Shown: positions 9,745 through 21,029, counted from the stretch's first letter. The stretch: DNA of 64,000 nucleotides from an uncultured Clostridia bacterium (GCA_947168445.1 CAMVLW010000001.1:37603-101602); one strand, 5' to 3'. Program-made: numbers and translations. Notes: generated from the sequence alone by a model not told the origin.

Positions 9745-10833
9745 TTAAAGAATTATCAATTCCTTTGGCAAATTTACGAAATTATGATAGCCGTTTTCGG
9801 TTACGCAGAGCATATCCTCAATGCGCACGCCGAACTCTCCGGGCAGATAAATGCCGGGTTCGTCGGTAATCACCATGTTCGGCTGCAAAATCGCGTCGCT
9901 GCGGGACGACACATAGGGCAGCTCGTGAATATCAAGCCCTACGCCGTGACCGGTGGAATGACCGAAGAACTTTCCGTAGCCCGCCTGTGTGATAATATCG
10001 CGCGCGGTTTTGTCCACATCACTGCACTTGACGCCGGGCTTGACCGCCTCCAGCGCCTTTAACTGCGCCTGTAAAACAATATCATAGATTTCGCGCATTT
10101 TATCGGTAGCGGAACCGATTGCCACAGTGCGGGTGGTATCGCTGTGATAGCCCTCATACATTGCGCCGAAATCAACGGTGAAGAAGTCGCCCTCACGCAC
10201 AACATCATCTGACGGCACGCCGTGCGGCAGCGAGGTCTTTTTTCCTGTAATCGTGATTAAGCTGAAGGAAATGTCCTCCGCGCCGCGCAGCTTCATTTCA
10301 AATTCCAGCCGAGCGGAGATTTCACGCTCGGTTACGCCGGGCTTGAGGTAGTTGAGCATTTCAAGATAACCCTGCTCGGCAATTTTCTGCGCGGCGGCGA
10401 TTCTGTCAAGCTCGGTTTCGTCCTTAATAACGCGGATGTCGCCGATTTGCTTGTCGAGTTTATCCCCTGTCACCAATTCAATGCCATGCTCAGAGAGCTT
10501 TTCTTTAAAAAGGCTGTAACGGCTCAGCGTCATGTGGTCTGCTTCCACCAAAACCGCGTCAATGCTCTCGTCTGTCAAAGCGGAAAGCAGGCTTTCGGAG
10601 AGTCTTTCAAAGCAAACGACCTTGCAGCCGTGCGACTTGTTCTGCGCCGCTTCAAAATAGCGGAAATCCACCAACAGCGTCGCGGTGTTCTGCGTGACAA
10701 GCAGCGCGCCTTCGCTGTGGAAAAAGCCGGTGAAATAACCGATGTTCACTTCGTTTGTAACAAGCAGCGCTTCGTGTGAACCGCCGAGCACCGCTCTTAA
10801 TCCGTTAATTCTGTTTTCGAATAATTCTTTCAT
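9745..10833 (-). CDS. M24-family Xaa-Pro aminopeptidase
   Basis: FTVDFGAMYEGYHSDTTRT, GHSTGHGVGLDIHELP, TDEPGIYLPGEFGVRIEDM. Confidence 0.93.
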   Translation of the reverse strand: MKELFENRINGLRAVLGGSHEALLVTNEVNIGYFTGFFHSEGALLVTQNTATLLVDFRYFEAAQNKSHGCKVVCFERLSESLLSALTDESIDAVLVEADHMTLSRYSLFKEKLSEHGIELVTGDKLDKQIGDIRVIKDETELDRIAAAQKIAEQGYLEMLNYLKPGVTEREISARLEFEMKLRGAEDISFSLITITGKKTSLPHGVPSDDVVREGDFFTVDFGAMYEGYHSDTTRTVAIGSATDKMREIYDIVLQAQLKALEAVKPGVKCSDVDKTARDIITQAGYGKFFGHSTGHGVGLDIHELPYVSSRSDAILQPNMVITDEPGIYLPGEFGVRIEDMLCVTENGYHNFVNLPKELIIL

Positions 10834-11264
10834 CAAATCAAGTCCTTTAATGCCGAAATTGCGAGAAAATAACTGTGCTTGCCAAAGCCCGCAATCTGTC
10901 CTGCGCACACGGGCGCAATCACCGAATGCCGGCGGAATTCCTCGCGCGCGTGTATGTTGGACATGTGAACCTCCACATACGGAATGTTTACTGCCGCAAT
11001 TGCGTCGCGCAGAGCATAGCTGTAGTGGGTCAACGCGCCTGCGTTAATCACCGCACCGTCAAAGCTCAGACGGGATTCATGGATTTTGTCAATCAAATCA
11101 CCCTCGTGGTTTGATTGATACACCTCCGCTTCAAAATCGTTGTCCTCGGCAAACGCGAGGATTTCGCTCTCGATCGTTTCGGCGGTTTCTGTACCGTAGA
11201 CGCCTTTTTCGCGGATGCCGACCATATTGAGGTTGGGGCCGAGCAAAACAAGAATTCTTTTCAT
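10833..11264 (-). CDS. aroQ: Type II 3-dehydroquinate dehydratase
   Basis: MKRILVLLGPNLNMVGIREKGVYG, SNHEGDLIDKIHE, VINAGALTHYSYALRDA, VEVHMSNIHAREEFRRHS. Confidence 0.95.
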   Translation of the reverse strand: MKRILVLLGPNLNMVGIREKGVYGTETAETIESEILAFAEDNDFEAEVYQSNHEGDLIDKIHESRLSFDGAVINAGALTHYSYALRDAIAAVNIPYVEVHMSNIHAREEFRRHSVIAPVCAGQIAGFGKHSYFLAISALKDLI

Positions 11265-11295
11265 TACAATCACCTTAGTTGATAAAATAAACAAC

Positions 11296-11320
11296 AAAAG
11301 CGGACAGAATGCTCTGTCCG
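11296..11320 (-). terminator. Rho-independent terminator after rpsU
   Basis: CGGACAGA-(4 nt)-TCTGTCCG perfect inverted repeat at 11301-11320, then T-rich tail on minus strand. Confidence 0.85.
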
Positions 11321-11329
11321 CCTGTTTGG

Positions 11330-11506
11330 TTACCTGTATTTGCGTTTGCGAGCTGCTTCGGATTTCTTTTTACGCTTTACAGAGGGCTTTTCATAAGCTT
11401 CTCTTTTGCGAACCTCAGCAATAACGCCAGCTCTGGCACACTGCTTTTTGAATCGTCTTAAAGCACTTTCAAGAGATTCATTCTCTTTCAATCTAATCTC
11501 TGCCAT
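11330..11506 (-). CDS. rpsU: 30S ribosomal protein S21 (58 aa; absent from supplied ORF track)
   Basis: Minus-strand translation [58 protein letters not shown]. Confidence 0.97.
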   Translation of the reverse strand: MAEIRLKENESLESALRRFKKQCARAGVIAEVRKREAYEKPSVKRKKKSEAARKRKYR

Positions 11507-11623
11507 CTATCTTCCCTCCCATCTGCCAAACGGCATGGGTAATTTGCATAATTTGCAGTGACTATTATACAATATGTAGCGTTTATTGTCAATAGAATTG
11601 TAGAAATTTAGAAGAAATTAATT

Positions 11624-14038
11624 TTATTTCGGCTTTACAACGAGATTAACGAGCTTTTTAGGAACAACAATCTCCTTCAAAACCGACATTCCGTCAAGCG
11701 CCGCCGCTACTTTCTCATTCGCCTTGGCAAGCGCGAGCATTTCTTCCTTGTCCGCGTTGACAGAAACATTCAGCTTTGCCTTGATTCTGCCGTTGACCTG
11801 CACGACAATTTCAACGCTCTCCTCAACACACTTTGATTCGTCATATTCCGGCCACTGTGCCTCGGCAAGAATACCCTCGCCAAGCTTGTTGGCTTCATAG
11901 ACCTCCTCGGTCACATGCGGCGCAAAGGGATTGAGCAGAATGGAGAACACGCGCAGCTCTTCCCTGTTGATGGTTTTGAGGTTGGTAATGTCGTTAATCA
12001 ATGCCATTAATGCGGCAATCGCGGTATTGAACTTAATGTTTTCAATGTCGTCTCCGACCTTTTTAATCGCCTTGTGGAACGCGGCTTCCAACTCGGGACG
12101 AATAGAATCGCCGTCAATCAGAATACTTTGCAGGTTCCAGTAACGCTCGATAAAACGACGGCAGCCCCGAATACTCGCAGGGCTCCACGGAGCAGCCTTT
12201 TCAAAGTCGCCGATGAACATCTCATACAGACGCATGGTGTCGGCGCCGTATTCCTCCACGATTTCGTCGGGGTTGACGACATTGCCGCGGGACTTGCTCA
12301 TTTTTTCGCCGTTCTCACCGAGAATCATGCCGTGAGAGGTACGCTTTGCATAGGGCTCCGGCGTGGGAACAACGCCGATGTCAAAGAGGAACTTATGCCA
12401 AAAGCGGCTGTAAAGCAGGTGAAGCGTGGTGTGCTCCATGCCGCCGTTGTACCAGTCAACAGGCGACCAGTAGTTGAGGGCTTCCTTGGAAGCCAGCGCT
12501 TCGGTGTTGTGGGGATCCATATAGCGCAGATAGTACCACGAAGAACCCGCCCACTGGGGCATGGTGTCTGTCTCGCGCAGGGCTGCGCCGCCGCACTTGG
12601 GACAGGTGGTTTTAATCCAGTCGGTCATATTGGCAAGCGGAGATTCGCCGTTGTCGGTGGGCTCGTAGCTTTCCACCATCGGCAGCTTTAAGGGCAGCTC
12701 GCTCTCGTCAATCGGCACATAGCCGCACTTGTCGCAGTGCACAATCGGAATCGGCTCGCCCCAATAGCGCTGGCGGGAGAACACCCAGTCGCGCAGCTTA
12801 TAATTCACCTTGGCGTGACCCTTGCCTTCTTTGGTCAGCCAATCAATAATCTTTACCTTTGCGTCGTCAACAGACAAGCCGTCGAGCATACCGGAATTCA
12901 CCATCACGCCGGTGGCACAATCGGTGAACGCCTCCTCCTGCACGTTGCCGCCCTTAACGACCTCAATAATCGGCAAATCAAATTTCTTAGCGAATTCCCA
13001 GTCGCGGGTATCGTGCGCGGGAACCGCCATAATCGCGCCGGTGCCGTAGGAAACCAGCACGTAGTCGGAAATAAAAATCGGGATTTCCTTGTTGTTAACA
13101 GGGTTAATCGCGCGAACGCCCTCAAGCTTCACACCGGTTTTATCCTTGGCAACCTCGGTGCGCTCAAAGTCGGATTTTCTCGCGGCTGCCGCCTGATATG
13201 CGCGGATGTCGTCCATGTTGGAAAGCTTGTCCGCCCACTTTTCAATCAGCGGGTGCTCAGGAGAAATAACCATATAGGTTGCGCCGTAGAGTGTGTCGGC
13301 ACGGGTGGTGTAAACAGTCAGGGTGTCGCCGGTAGTGGTTTGGAAATCAACCTCTGCGCCGGTGCTTCTGCCAATCCAGTTCTTCTGCTGCGCCTTAACG
13401 CGCTCGGGATAGTTGACCAAATCCAAGTCGTTAATCAGGCGGTCGGCATACTCGGTGATTTTGAGCATCCACTGGGATTTTACCTTGTGGACAACCTCGC
13501 TGCCGCAGCGCTCGCAAACGCCGTTGACAACCTCCTCGTTCGCCAGAACGCATTTACAGGAGGTACACCAGTTGACGTTCATCTCTTTTTTATAGGCGAG
13601 ATTGTGCTTAAAAAGCTGAATGAAAATCCACTGCGTCCATTTATAGTATTCAGGGTCGGTGGTGTTGACCTCGCGGCTCCAGTCAAAGGAAATACCCAAG
13701 GACTGAATCTGCTTTTTAAAGCGCTGAATATTGTTTTTGGTGACGATTTCAGGATGAATGTGGTTTTTAATCGCGTAGTTTTCGGTGGGCAGACCGAACG
13801 CGTCCCAGCCAATGGGATAGAGCACATTGAGTCCCTGCAGTCTTTTCTTTCTGGCAACCGTGTCAAGCGCGGTGTAGGGACGCGGATGTCCTACGTGCAA
13901 GCCTTGACCCGACGGATAAGGGAATTCAATCAGCGCGTAAAACTTCTCCTTGGAAGTGTCGTCGCTGGCGTGGAACACGCCCTTATCCTCCCAGATTTTC
14001 TGCCATTTTGGCTCGATAGCCTGATGATTATATTTCAA
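11624..14038 (-). CDS. leuS: Leucyl-tRNA synthetase (TTG start at 14038, RBS GGAGGG)
   Basis: [71 protein letters not shown]. Confidence 0.98.
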   Translation of the reverse strand: MKYNHQAIEPKWQKIWEDKGVFHASDDTSKEKFYALIEFPYPSGQGLHVGHPRPYTALDTVARKKRLQGLNVLYPIGWDAFGLPTENYAIKNHIHPEIVTKNNIQRFKKQIQSLGISFDWSREVNTTDPEYYKWTQWIFIQLFKHNLAYKKEMNVNWCTSCKCVLANEEVVNGVCERCGSEVVHKVKSQWMLKITEYADRLINDLDLVNYPERVKAQQKNWIGRSTGAEVDFQTTTGDTLTVYTTRADTLYGATYMVISPEHPLIEKWADKLSNMDDIRAYQAAAARKSDFERTEVAKDKTGVKLEGVRAINPVNNKEIPIFISDYVLVSYGTGAIMAVPAHDTRDWEFAKKFDLPIIEVVKGGNVQEEAFTDCATGVMVNSGMLDGLSVDDAKVKIIDWLTKEGKGHAKVNYKLRDWVFSRQRYWGEPIPIVHCDKCGYVPIDESELPLKLPMVESYEPTDNGESPLANMTDWIKTTCPKCGGAALRETDTMPQWAGSSWYYLRYMDPHNTEALASKEALNYWSPVDWYNGGMEHTTLHLLYSRFWHKFLFDIGVVPTPEPYAKRTSHGMILGENGEKMSKSRGNVVNPDEIVEEYGADTMRLYEMFIGDFEKAAPWSPASIRGCRRFIERYWNLQSILIDGDSIRPELEAAFHKAIKKVGDDIENIKFNTAIAALMALINDITNLKTINREELRVFSILLNPFAPHVTEEVYEANKLGEGILAEAQWPEYDESKCVEESVEIVVQVNGRIKAKLNVSVNADKEEMLALAKANEKVAAALDGMSVLKEIVVPKKLVNLVVKPK

Positions 14039-14066
14039 AATAATCCCTCCATGAGATTTAATCAAC

Positions 14067-14426
14067 TCAGTTTTCTTTGAGAATGTCGCTGATATCAACG
14101 GGCTTTCCGTCCTGCCACATTCTGTCAAGGTCATAGAACTCGCGGGCTTCCTCGTCAAACACGTTGACAATCACGTCCACATAGTCGAGCAAAATCCACG
14201 TATTAGAGCGGTAGCCCTCAATATGGCTGACGGACACGCCCTGCTTGTCCAGCTGATATTCCACCTCGTCGGCAAGCGCCTTGACGTGTGTGGAGCTGCT
14301 GCCGGTGGCAATGACCATGTAGTCCGCCAAAACGGAAATATCGCTGATTTCGATAACCTGTATATCAAGACCCTTTTTGCCGTCAAGCGCTTTGACCGCA
14401 AGAATCGCCTGTTCATAAGATGTCAT
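14067..14426 (-). CDS. rsfS: Ribosome silencing factor RsfS
   Basis: [36 protein letters not shown]...[34 protein letters not shown]. Confidence 0.96.
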   Translation of the reverse strand: MTSYEQAILAVKALDGKKGLDIQVIEISDISVLADYMVIATGSSSTHVKALADEVEYQLDKQGVSVSHIEGYRSNTWILLDYVDVIVNVFDEEAREFYDLDRMWQDGKPVDISDILKEN

Positions 14427-14430
14427 AGTT

Positions 14431-15600
14431 TTATCCTTTCCTGTTTAACACAAGGTCGTTATAGCAAAATAACTGGTCGGGGTGAATTGCCGCTTCCTTT
14501 GCGGAAAGATTTTGCAGCGTAAACTGGCAGCTGAAAATCATTGCTTCCTCCAGGCTTTTCCGCGACTTTTCGCGCATAACGTCCGCGCCGTTATAATTGC
14601 GCTCGGCGGAGGTGTAGTCGGCGGTGTAGATGATTTTTTCGAGCAGCGACATGCCCGCTCTGCCGGTGGTGTGATAGCGGATGGCGTTAATAATATCCTC
14701 GTCCGTGACGCCCAGCTTGGTGCGGACATACACGCTGCCGCTGACGGAATGCCACAGCTTCGGCGCGTTTTGCTGCACATTATCAAGTATTATACCACCG
14801 TCTTTGATAATTTGCAACTGTTCTTCGTGCGGGATTTCCTTGGTGACGTCGTGCAGAATACCCGCAACATACGCCTTGTGCTCGTCGGCGCCATACAGCC
14901 TTGCGAGCGTGACCGCTTCCTGCGCCACATTCACGCTGTGGGTAAAGCGGTAGTCCCCCATCAATTCTCTGATAATGCTTTGATAGTCCATTTCCTTTTT
15001 CCGGTACAATCCCTTTTGGCAAATATAGTCATAAACCTGCGTCGGAAGCAGCGAAGAAAGCGCCTCGCTGTCGCCGATATGAGAGCGGATAAAGGTGGAA
15101 GAAACCTCCATAACAGGCTCGTCCAAAACCATTGCCCTTGCCCCCATCGGTTCAATCACCTGATGATAATAGTCCGTGAGCTTCTCCTTGTCCGAGGAAT
15201 CACGCGGCACCGCAATCAGCGACGCGCAGCGGAAAATCGTTTCGGGATTCTTCCACTCGTGCAAAGTCAGAAACATGTCCGCTCCTGTGATAAGAAACAA
15301 TTCATCCGACGGATATAATTCCTTCAAAGAAAGAAGCGTTTCATACGTATAGCTTTTTCCTTCGCGTTTCAGTTCAATATCCGACACTTCAAGCCACGGA
15401 AATTGCTTTGCGGCAAGGCGGCACATTTGCAGTCTGTCGCTGCCGCCTGCCAAATCAGGGCTGATTTTGTGCGGCGGCGTGTTGTCGGGAATCAGCAGCA
15501 CCTTGTCAAGCAAAAGTTCCCTTTTGCAGTATTCGCACAGCAGCACATGTCCGTTGTGAACGGGATTGAAGGTGCCGCCGAAAATGCCGATACGGCTCAC
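14431..15600 (-). CDS. nadD: Fused nicotinate-nucleotide adenylyltransferase (NadD) and HD-domain YqeK hydrolase
   Basis: N-term RIGIFGGTFNPVHNGHVLLCEYCKRELLLDKVLLIPDNTPPHK (NadD); C-term YRFTHSVNVAQEAVTLARLYGADEHKAYVAGILHDVTKE (YqeK HD); one ORF. Confidence 0.93.
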   Translation of the reverse strand: MSRIGIFGGTFNPVHNGHVLLCEYCKRELLLDKVLLIPDNTPPHKISPDLAGGSDRLQMCRLAAKQFPWLEVSDIELKREGKSYTYETLLSLKELYPSDELFLITGADMFLTLHEWKNPETIFRCASLIAVPRDSSDKEKLTDYYHQVIEPMGARAMVLDEPVMEVSSTFIRSHIGDSEALSSLLPTQVYDYICQKGLYRKKEMDYQSIIRELMGDYRFTHSVNVAQEAVTLARLYGADEHKAYVAGILHDVTKEIPHEEQLQIIKDGGIILDNVQQNAPKLWHSVSGSVYVRTKLGVTDEDIINAIRYHTTGRAGMSLLEKIIYTADYTSAERNYNGADVMREKSRKSLEEAMIFSCQFTLQNLSAKEAAIHPDQLFCYNDLVLNRKG

Positions 15601-15899
15601 TGTTTTGCCCTCGGCAGCTTAATCACCGGCTCGTCGGGATTCGGTCTGTAAAGCACAAACTTGGAGCCGATTACCTGCACCACGTCCGCGCCGCATTTTT
15701 CCGCGAGCAAATCAGCGCACTCACGCGCGGAATAGCTGCTTGTTTCCAACCGCTTGCCCTTTATCAGTTCACGCGCGGTCAGGGCAGTGTCCGCCTGCAT
15801 AATAATGTTATCGGTGATTTCGCCCTTGCCGACAATCAAAATGGTTTCAAGATTGTTGGCGAGTCCTCTTAAATACGCTCTTTGTTTACTTGTCAGCAT
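15597..15899 (-). CDS. yhbY: YhbY-family (CRM domain) RNA-binding protein
   Basis: MLTSKQRAYLRGLANNLETILIVGKGEITDNIIMQADTALTARELIKGK. Confidence 0.95.
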   Translation of the reverse strand: MLTSKQRAYLRGLANNLETILIVGKGEITDNIIMQADTALTARELIKGKRLETSSYSARECADLLAEKCGADVVQVIGSKFVLYRPNPDEPVIKLPRAKQ

Positions 15900-15902
15900 A
15901 GT

Positions 15903-16499
15903 TTATCCTCTCATATACGCTTCCAGCGCTGCCTTCAGCTTGCGCAGCGCTTTGCCGCGGTGACTTACTTTATCTTTTTCTTCGGCGGAAAGCTGTGCAA
16001 AGGTTTTGTCGCCCTGCATGAAAATCGGATCATAGCCGAAGCCGCCGTCACCGATAAATTCATAGCCGATGGTGCCCTCGCAGATTTCCTCGATTTCAAT
16101 CTTGCTGCCGTCGGGCAAAATGCAGCAGATAGCGCAGGTGTAGTGTGCGCCGCGCTGTCCTTCGGGAACGCCCTGCATTTCGTCCAAAATGCGCTGCGTT
16201 CTGTCCTCATCGGTCACACACAGTTCGGGACAATAACGCGCCGAGAAAATACCGGGTCTGCCGCCGAGCGCGTCCACACAAATGCCGGAATCATCGGCAA
16301 CAGCGGGCATACCTGTTTTTTCAAACGCCGCGTTCGCCTTTAAAAACGCATTTTCCTGAAAGGTAGTGCCGGTTTCGTCAACCTCGTCAAGCACCACGCC
16401 CGCGTCCCTCGCTGAAACTGCCTCAATGCCGAGCGGGTTGAGAATCCGCTCCATTTCAATCAGCTTTTTGGCGTTGTTGGTTGCAATAATAAATTTCAT
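15903..16499 (-). CDS. rdgB: XTP/dITP diphosphatase (RdgB/HAM1)
   Basis: FIIATNNAKKLIEMERIL, VADDSGICVDALGGRPGIFSARY, GFGYDPIF, SHRGKALRKL. Confidence 0.96.
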   Translation of the reverse strand: MKFIIATNNAKKLIEMERILNPLGIEAVSARDAGVVLDEVDETGTTFQENAFLKANAAFEKTGMPAVADDSGICVDALGGRPGIFSARYCPELCVTDEDRTQRILDEMQGVPEGQRGAHYTCAICCILPDGSKIEIEEICEGTIGYEFIGDGGFGYDPIFMQGDKTFAQLSAEEKDKVSHRGKALRKLKAALEAYMRG

Positions 16500-16513
16500 A
16501 GTGTTCCTCTCGC

Positions 16514-17434
16514 TTATTCGGATTCCGCGGGAGCGTAAAGCGCGCGCGCAAAGTCCCCTGCGACAAACGGCTGCAAATCGTCAATCTGCTCGCCGACGCC
16601 GATATACTTCACGGGAATTCCCAGTCCCTCTTTAATTGCCAGCACAACGCCGCCCTTTGCGGTGCCGTCAAGCTTGGTGAGGACGATACCGGTGATTCCG
16701 GTGGCTTCTCTGAACTGTTCCGCCTGATTGACGGCGTTTTGTCCTGTGGTAGCGTCGAGCACCAACAGCTTTTCCTTTGCCGCGTCGGGCAATTCTCTGT
16801 CGATAACGCGGTTGATTTTTGCCAACTCGTCCATCAGGTGCTTTTTGTTGTGCAGACGTCCGGCGGTGTCGCAGATAATCACATCCGCGCCTCTCGCCTT
16901 TGCCGCCGCAATCGCGTCAAAAATAACCGCCGCAGGGTCGCTGCCCTCGTTTTGCTTGATGATTTCACAGCCGCTGCGCTGCGCCCAAATGTCAAGCTGG
17001 TCAATCGCCGCCGCACGGAAGGTGTCCGCCGCCGCGAGCAGCACATACTTGCCCTGGTCGGAAAGCTGCTTGGCAAGCTTGCCGATAGTGGTGGTTTTGC
17101 CGACGCCGTTAACGCCGATTACCAGAATGATTGACGGTTTGGTGGAAAGGTCAAGCGAAGCGTCGCCCTCAAGCATTTCGGTGATGATTTTCGCCAAAAG
17201 GTCCTTTGTCTTTTGCGGATTGGTGATACCCTCTTTTCTGACGCGGTAACGCAGCTCGCCGCAGATTTTGTTAGCGGTGGCAACGCCGACGTCGCCCATG
17301 ACAAGCACCTCTTCCAGTTCGTCGAAAAAATTCTCGTCAATGGTCTGGAAGGAGTTGACAACCATGTCGATTTGTCCCTTAAAGGCGGTTCTGGTCTTTT
17401 TCAGACCTTCCTTTATCTTACTGAATAATCCCAT
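16514..17434 (-). CDS. ftsY: Signal recognition particle receptor FtsY
   Basis: VIGVNGVGKTTTIGKLAKQ, AAADTFRAAAIDQL, DTAGRLHNKKHLMDEL, TKLDGTAKGG. Confidence 0.98.
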   Translation of the reverse strand: MGLFSKIKEGLKKTRTAFKGQIDMVVNSFQTIDENFFDELEEVLVMGDVGVATANKICGELRYRVRKEGITNPQKTKDLLAKIITEMLEGDASLDLSTKPSIILVIGVNGVGKTTTIGKLAKQLSDQGKYVLLAAADTFRAAAIDQLDIWAQRSGCEIIKQNEGSDPAAVIFDAIAAAKARGADVIICDTAGRLHNKKHLMDELAKINRVIDRELPDAAKEKLLVLDATTGQNAVNQAEQFREATGITGIVLTKLDGTAKGGVVLAIKEGLGIPVKYIGVGEQIDDLQPFVAGDFARALYAPAESE

Positions 17435-17453
17435 AAAATCATTCCTTTATATA

Positions 17454-20400
17454 TTAATTTGATTTGATACCTAATTTTTCCGCAACCTCGGTTGAGCGCA
17501 GTTCAAGCAGCTTGGAAATACCCTCGTCCTGCATGGTGACGCCGTAGAGCACGTCGGCTTCCTCCATCGTGCCGCGGCGGTGGGTAATCAGAATAAACTG
17601 CGTTTTGTCGGTCATCCGTCTTAAATAGCTTGCAAAGCGGTTGACGTTTACATCATCAAGAGCGGCTTCAATCTCATCCATTACGCAGAACGGCGCGGGT
17701 CGCACCTTCATAATCGCAAAGTAGAGCGAAATCGCGACAAGCGCCTTCTCGCCGCCCGAAAGCGCGTCGAGGTGGACAACGATTTTTCCCGGCGGGTGCA
17801 CCACAATGTCGATACCGCTGGTGAGAATATTTTCGGGGTCGGAAAGCGAAAGCGAGGCGGTGCCGCCGCCGAACAGTTCCTTAAAGGTGAAGGTGAAGTT
17901 GCGGTTAATTTGCTCAAAGCTCTCGACAAACACCTCTTTCATCTGCTTGGTGAGAGAGGTAATCAGACGCTCGATTTCACTTTTGGATTTTTCCACGTCG
18001 GCAACCTGCACGCTCATGAACTCATAGCGCTCGGAAACCTCCTTGTATTCCTCAATCGCGGAAACATTGACGTTGCCCAGCGCCTTTATGCTCTGCTTCA
18101 GGCTCGTCAGCCGCTTTTGCGCGGCGGGCTGATCCTCAATTTCAATGGCGATTTTCTCGGCTTCGCGGCGGGTCAGTTCATATTCGTCCCACAGCTTGGA
18201 AATGATGTTGTCATAATCGCGCTGCAAATTGATTTTGCGCTCCTCAAGCCTCGCCAATTCCCTGCCGGAATTTTCGCGCTCGGTGTTCTTGCTGCGCTCC
18301 ATTGCGCGGATTTCCACACTGCGCTTTTCAAGCAGATTGCGCTGTTCGGTGATAGCGTCAATTTGCTGCGCGTGAGAGGCTTGGGTGCTTTTCAGCTTGT
18401 CGATTTCTCCGTTCAGGCGGGAAATCTGCTCCTTTTTCTCCTTTGTCGCGCCTTCAAACGCCGCGATTTGCGCGTTTAGCTCCGCCTTTCGAGCGTCCAT
18501 GCCGGTGCCCGAATTTTTCGCAAACACGATTTCCGCGTTGAGTGCGTCAATGTCCTTTTGGGCGGTGACGATTTCAAGGCGAATATTTTGCAGCGCAGCG
18601 GTCAACTCCTCGCGCTTTTTTGTCAGCACGGCGCGGTCGCCGGAAACGGCGGTGACCTTCTGCTCCGCCGCGATGATTTTTTCACTGAGTTCGGAAAGCC
18701 TTGCGCGGGCTTGGTCGCGGCTGACTTTCAGACCCTCAATGCGCTGCGACATCTCCGCAATTTCCGTTTCGGCGGATTGTGCGCTGTCGGTGAGCATTTG
18801 CAGTTCATTTTCGCAGGCGCGCCTTTCCGCTCCCAAACGGGCAAGATTCTGCTGCTGATTAGAGAGCTCCGCCTGTGCGCCGAGCACCTCGGCTTCAACA
18901 GCGGAATACTCGCGGTTAAGCTGTTCCAACAGCGCTTCACCCTGCCGCAGCCTTGCGCCGAGCTGTTCGGTCTGTTCCCGTAGCTGCGCGATTTCAGCGG
19001 CACGGCTCAAAACACCGGTGCTTTTTGCCAGAGAACCGCCCGTGAGCGAACCGCCGGCGTTTACCACCTGACCGTCGAGGGTGACGACCTTAAAGCGGTA
19101 GGAATATTTTTTCGCAATCGCGGCGGCACTGTTCAAGTCCTCCGCAATGACGATTTTTCCTAACAAATTATATAAAATATTGCTGAATTTATTATCGCAG
19201 GTGCAAAGCTGCGCCGCAATGCCGACGTAGCCGTAACAATCGTCGAGATTGTTTTCTCTGAGCTCACGCGGCTTGATGGTGTTCAGCGGCAAAAACGTCG
19301 CTCTGCCGCCGTCGGTGGATTTCAGATAGCGAATCGCCTGCTTTGCGTCCTCGTCGCTGCCGACAACGATATTCTGCATGGCGGCGCCCAGCGCGATTTC
19401 AATCGCCGTGGCATACTGCCGCGGAACGGAAATAACGCGGGAGACAGGACCAAACACACCGCGCAGTCTGCCGTTAGAGGCGGCGCTCATCACCTGCTTA
19501 ACGCTTTTGTGAAAGCCCTCCATGTTGCGCTCCATGTTGTCAAGAAAAACAATTTTGCGCTGCGCTTCCCTGACGTCGAGCGTCAGCTTGTCACACAGGG
19601 ATTTTTGCTCGCCGCGCTTTTTGTTTTTGGCTTCAAGCTTCATGGAAAGCCCGTCGATTGAGTTGGAGAGCGACGACAGCGCTTCCTCGCAGGAAAGAAT
19701 ATCGGCGTTATATTTTTCCAGAATCTCGGTTAAATCCTTTTTCTGCTCAGCTTTTCCGCCGTTAGCTTCGCGCAGGCTTTCAATGCGGGCGGAAAGTTCC
19801 GCAATAGAACTTTCTGATGTCATTTCAATGACGCGCTCGTCCGCCGACTGCGCCGTCAGGCGGGTAACCTCGGCGGAAAGCGCCTGCAGCGCGTCGCCGC
19901 TTTTGCCCGCGTCAAAGTTAATTTCATTCAGCTGTTCGCTCGCTTCGGAATATTTCTTCTGCTTGGTGATAATCTCGTTGTCGAGCACCGCAATGCGCTC
20001 TTGTTTTTCGGCAATGCTTTTTTCATATTCCTCTGCGTTTTTATCCGCTTGTTCAATTTCCGCCTTGACGCGCCCGATATTCTCGGTGTTGTGAAGAATA
20101 TCGTTCTCCGCAACGGAAATCTGCGCGTTCTTGTCGGCAATTTCACTGTCGAGAGAGGAAATCTGTCCGCGGATAGCCTCCGCTTTTGCGGCAAGCTCGC
20201 CGTTTTTAACATACAGTTCCTCGGTTTCTGTCTGAATGTCCTCCAACGCCTGCTCCGCGTCGTCATACTGCGCCTTGGCAATGGAGATTTTCTCGTCCTG
20301 CTGCTTAATACTCGCCTGTGATTTATCGAGCGTGAGCAGCCAGAGCGCGATTTCAAGACCGCGCTTTTCTTCGGCGTATTCCAAAAACTTCTGCGCCTTT

Positions 20401-21029
20401 TCGCTTTGCTTTTTCAGCGGACCGACGCGCTCCTCCAGTTCGGTGACAATATCGCGCAGACGGAGCAGATTGTCCTCGGTGTTTTTCAGCTTGCGCTCCG
20501 CGTCGATTTTGCGGTAGCGGTATTTGGAAATACCCGCCGCTTCTTCAAAAATCTCGCGCCTGTCCTCGCTCTTGGAGGAAACAATGCTGTCAATTTTGCC
20601 CTGTCCGATCATGGAATAGCCATCTCTGCCCAAGCCTGTGTCCATAAACAGCTCGTTGATATCCTTGAGTCTGACAGCCGCCTTGTTAATCAGATATTCG
20701 CTTTCACCGCTGCGGTAATAGCGGCGGGTAACGGCGATTTCGTCGCCGTTGAAATCGAGAAAGCGGTCGGAATTGTCAATGTTGAGCGTGACCTCGGCAT
20801 ATCCTGTCTTTTTGCGGTTGTCGGTGCCGTTGAACACAACGTCCTCCATACGCGAACAGCGCAGGCTTTTCGGTGACTGCTCACCCAGCACCCAGCGAAT
20901 GGCGTCGCTGATGTTGCTCTTGCCCGAACCGTTCGGACCGACAACCGAGGTTATGCCGCTCTCAAAGCTTAACTTCGTTTTATCGGGAAAGGTTTTAAAC
21001 CCGTGAACTTCCAGTGATTTCAGTCGCAT
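17454..21029 (-). CDS. smc: Chromosome segregation protein SMC
   Basis: LEVHGFKTFPDKTKLSF, VVGPNGSGKSNISDAIRWVLGEQSPKSLR, hinge, LSGGEKALVAISL...PAPFCVMDEIEAALDD. Confidence 0.98.
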   Translation of the reverse strand: MRLKSLEVHGFKTFPDKTKLSFESGITSVVGPNGSGKSNISDAIRWVLGEQSPKSLRCSRMEDVVFNGTDNRKKTGYAEVTLNIDNSDRFLDFNGDEIAVTRRYYRSGESEYLINKAAVRLKDINELFMDTGLGRDGYSMIGQGKIDSIVSSKSEDRREIFEEAAGISKYRYRKIDAERKLKNTEDNLLRLRDIVTELEERVGPLKKQSEKAQKFLEYAEEKRGLEIALWLLTLDKSQASIKQQDEKISIAKAQYDDAEQALEDIQTETEELYVKNGELAAKAEAIRGQISSLDSEIADKNAQISVAENDILHNTENIGRVKAEIEQADKNAEEYEKSIAEKQERIAVLDNEIITKQKKYSEASEQLNEINFDAGKSGDALQALSAEVTRLTAQSADERVIEMTSESSIAELSARIESLREANGGKAEQKKDLTEILEKYNADILSCEEALSSLSNSIDGLSMKLEAKNKKRGEQKSLCDKLTLDVREAQRKIVFLDNMERNMEGFHKSVKQVMSAASNGRLRGVFGPVSRVISVPRQYATAIEIALGAAMQNIVVGSDEDAKQAIRYLKSTDGGRATFLPLNTIKPRELRENNLDDCYGYVGIAAQLCTCDNKFSNILYNLLGKIVIAEDLNSAAAIAKKYSYRFKVVTLDGQVVNAGGSLTGGSLAKSTGVLSRAAEIAQLREQTEQLGARLRQGEALLEQLNREYSAVEAEVLGAQAELSNQQQNLARLGAERRACENELQMLTDSAQSAETEIAEMSQRIEGLKVSRDQARARLSELSEKIIAAEQKVTAVSGDRAVLTKKREELTAALQNIRLEIVTAQKDIDALNAEIVFAKNSGTGMDARKAELNAQIAAFEGATKEKKEQISRLNGEIDKLKSTQASHAQQIDAITEQRNLLEKRSVEIRAMERSKNTERENSGRELARLEERKINLQRDYDNIISKLWDEYELTRREAEKIAIEIEDQPAAQKRLTSLKQSIKALGNVNVSAIEEYKEVSERYEFMSVQVADVEKSKSEIERLITSLTKQMKEVFVESFEQINRNFTFTFKELFGGGTASLSLSDPENILTSGIDIVVHPPGKIVVHLDALSGGEKALVAISLYFAIMKVRPAPFCVMDEIEAALDDVNVNRFASYLRRMTDKTQFILITHRRGTMEEADVLYGVTMQDEGISKLLELRSTEVAEKLGIKSN

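Noticed and set aside
12737-14080. Plus-strand 447-aa ORF
   Set aside because: Antisense to leuS; artefact of codon bias.
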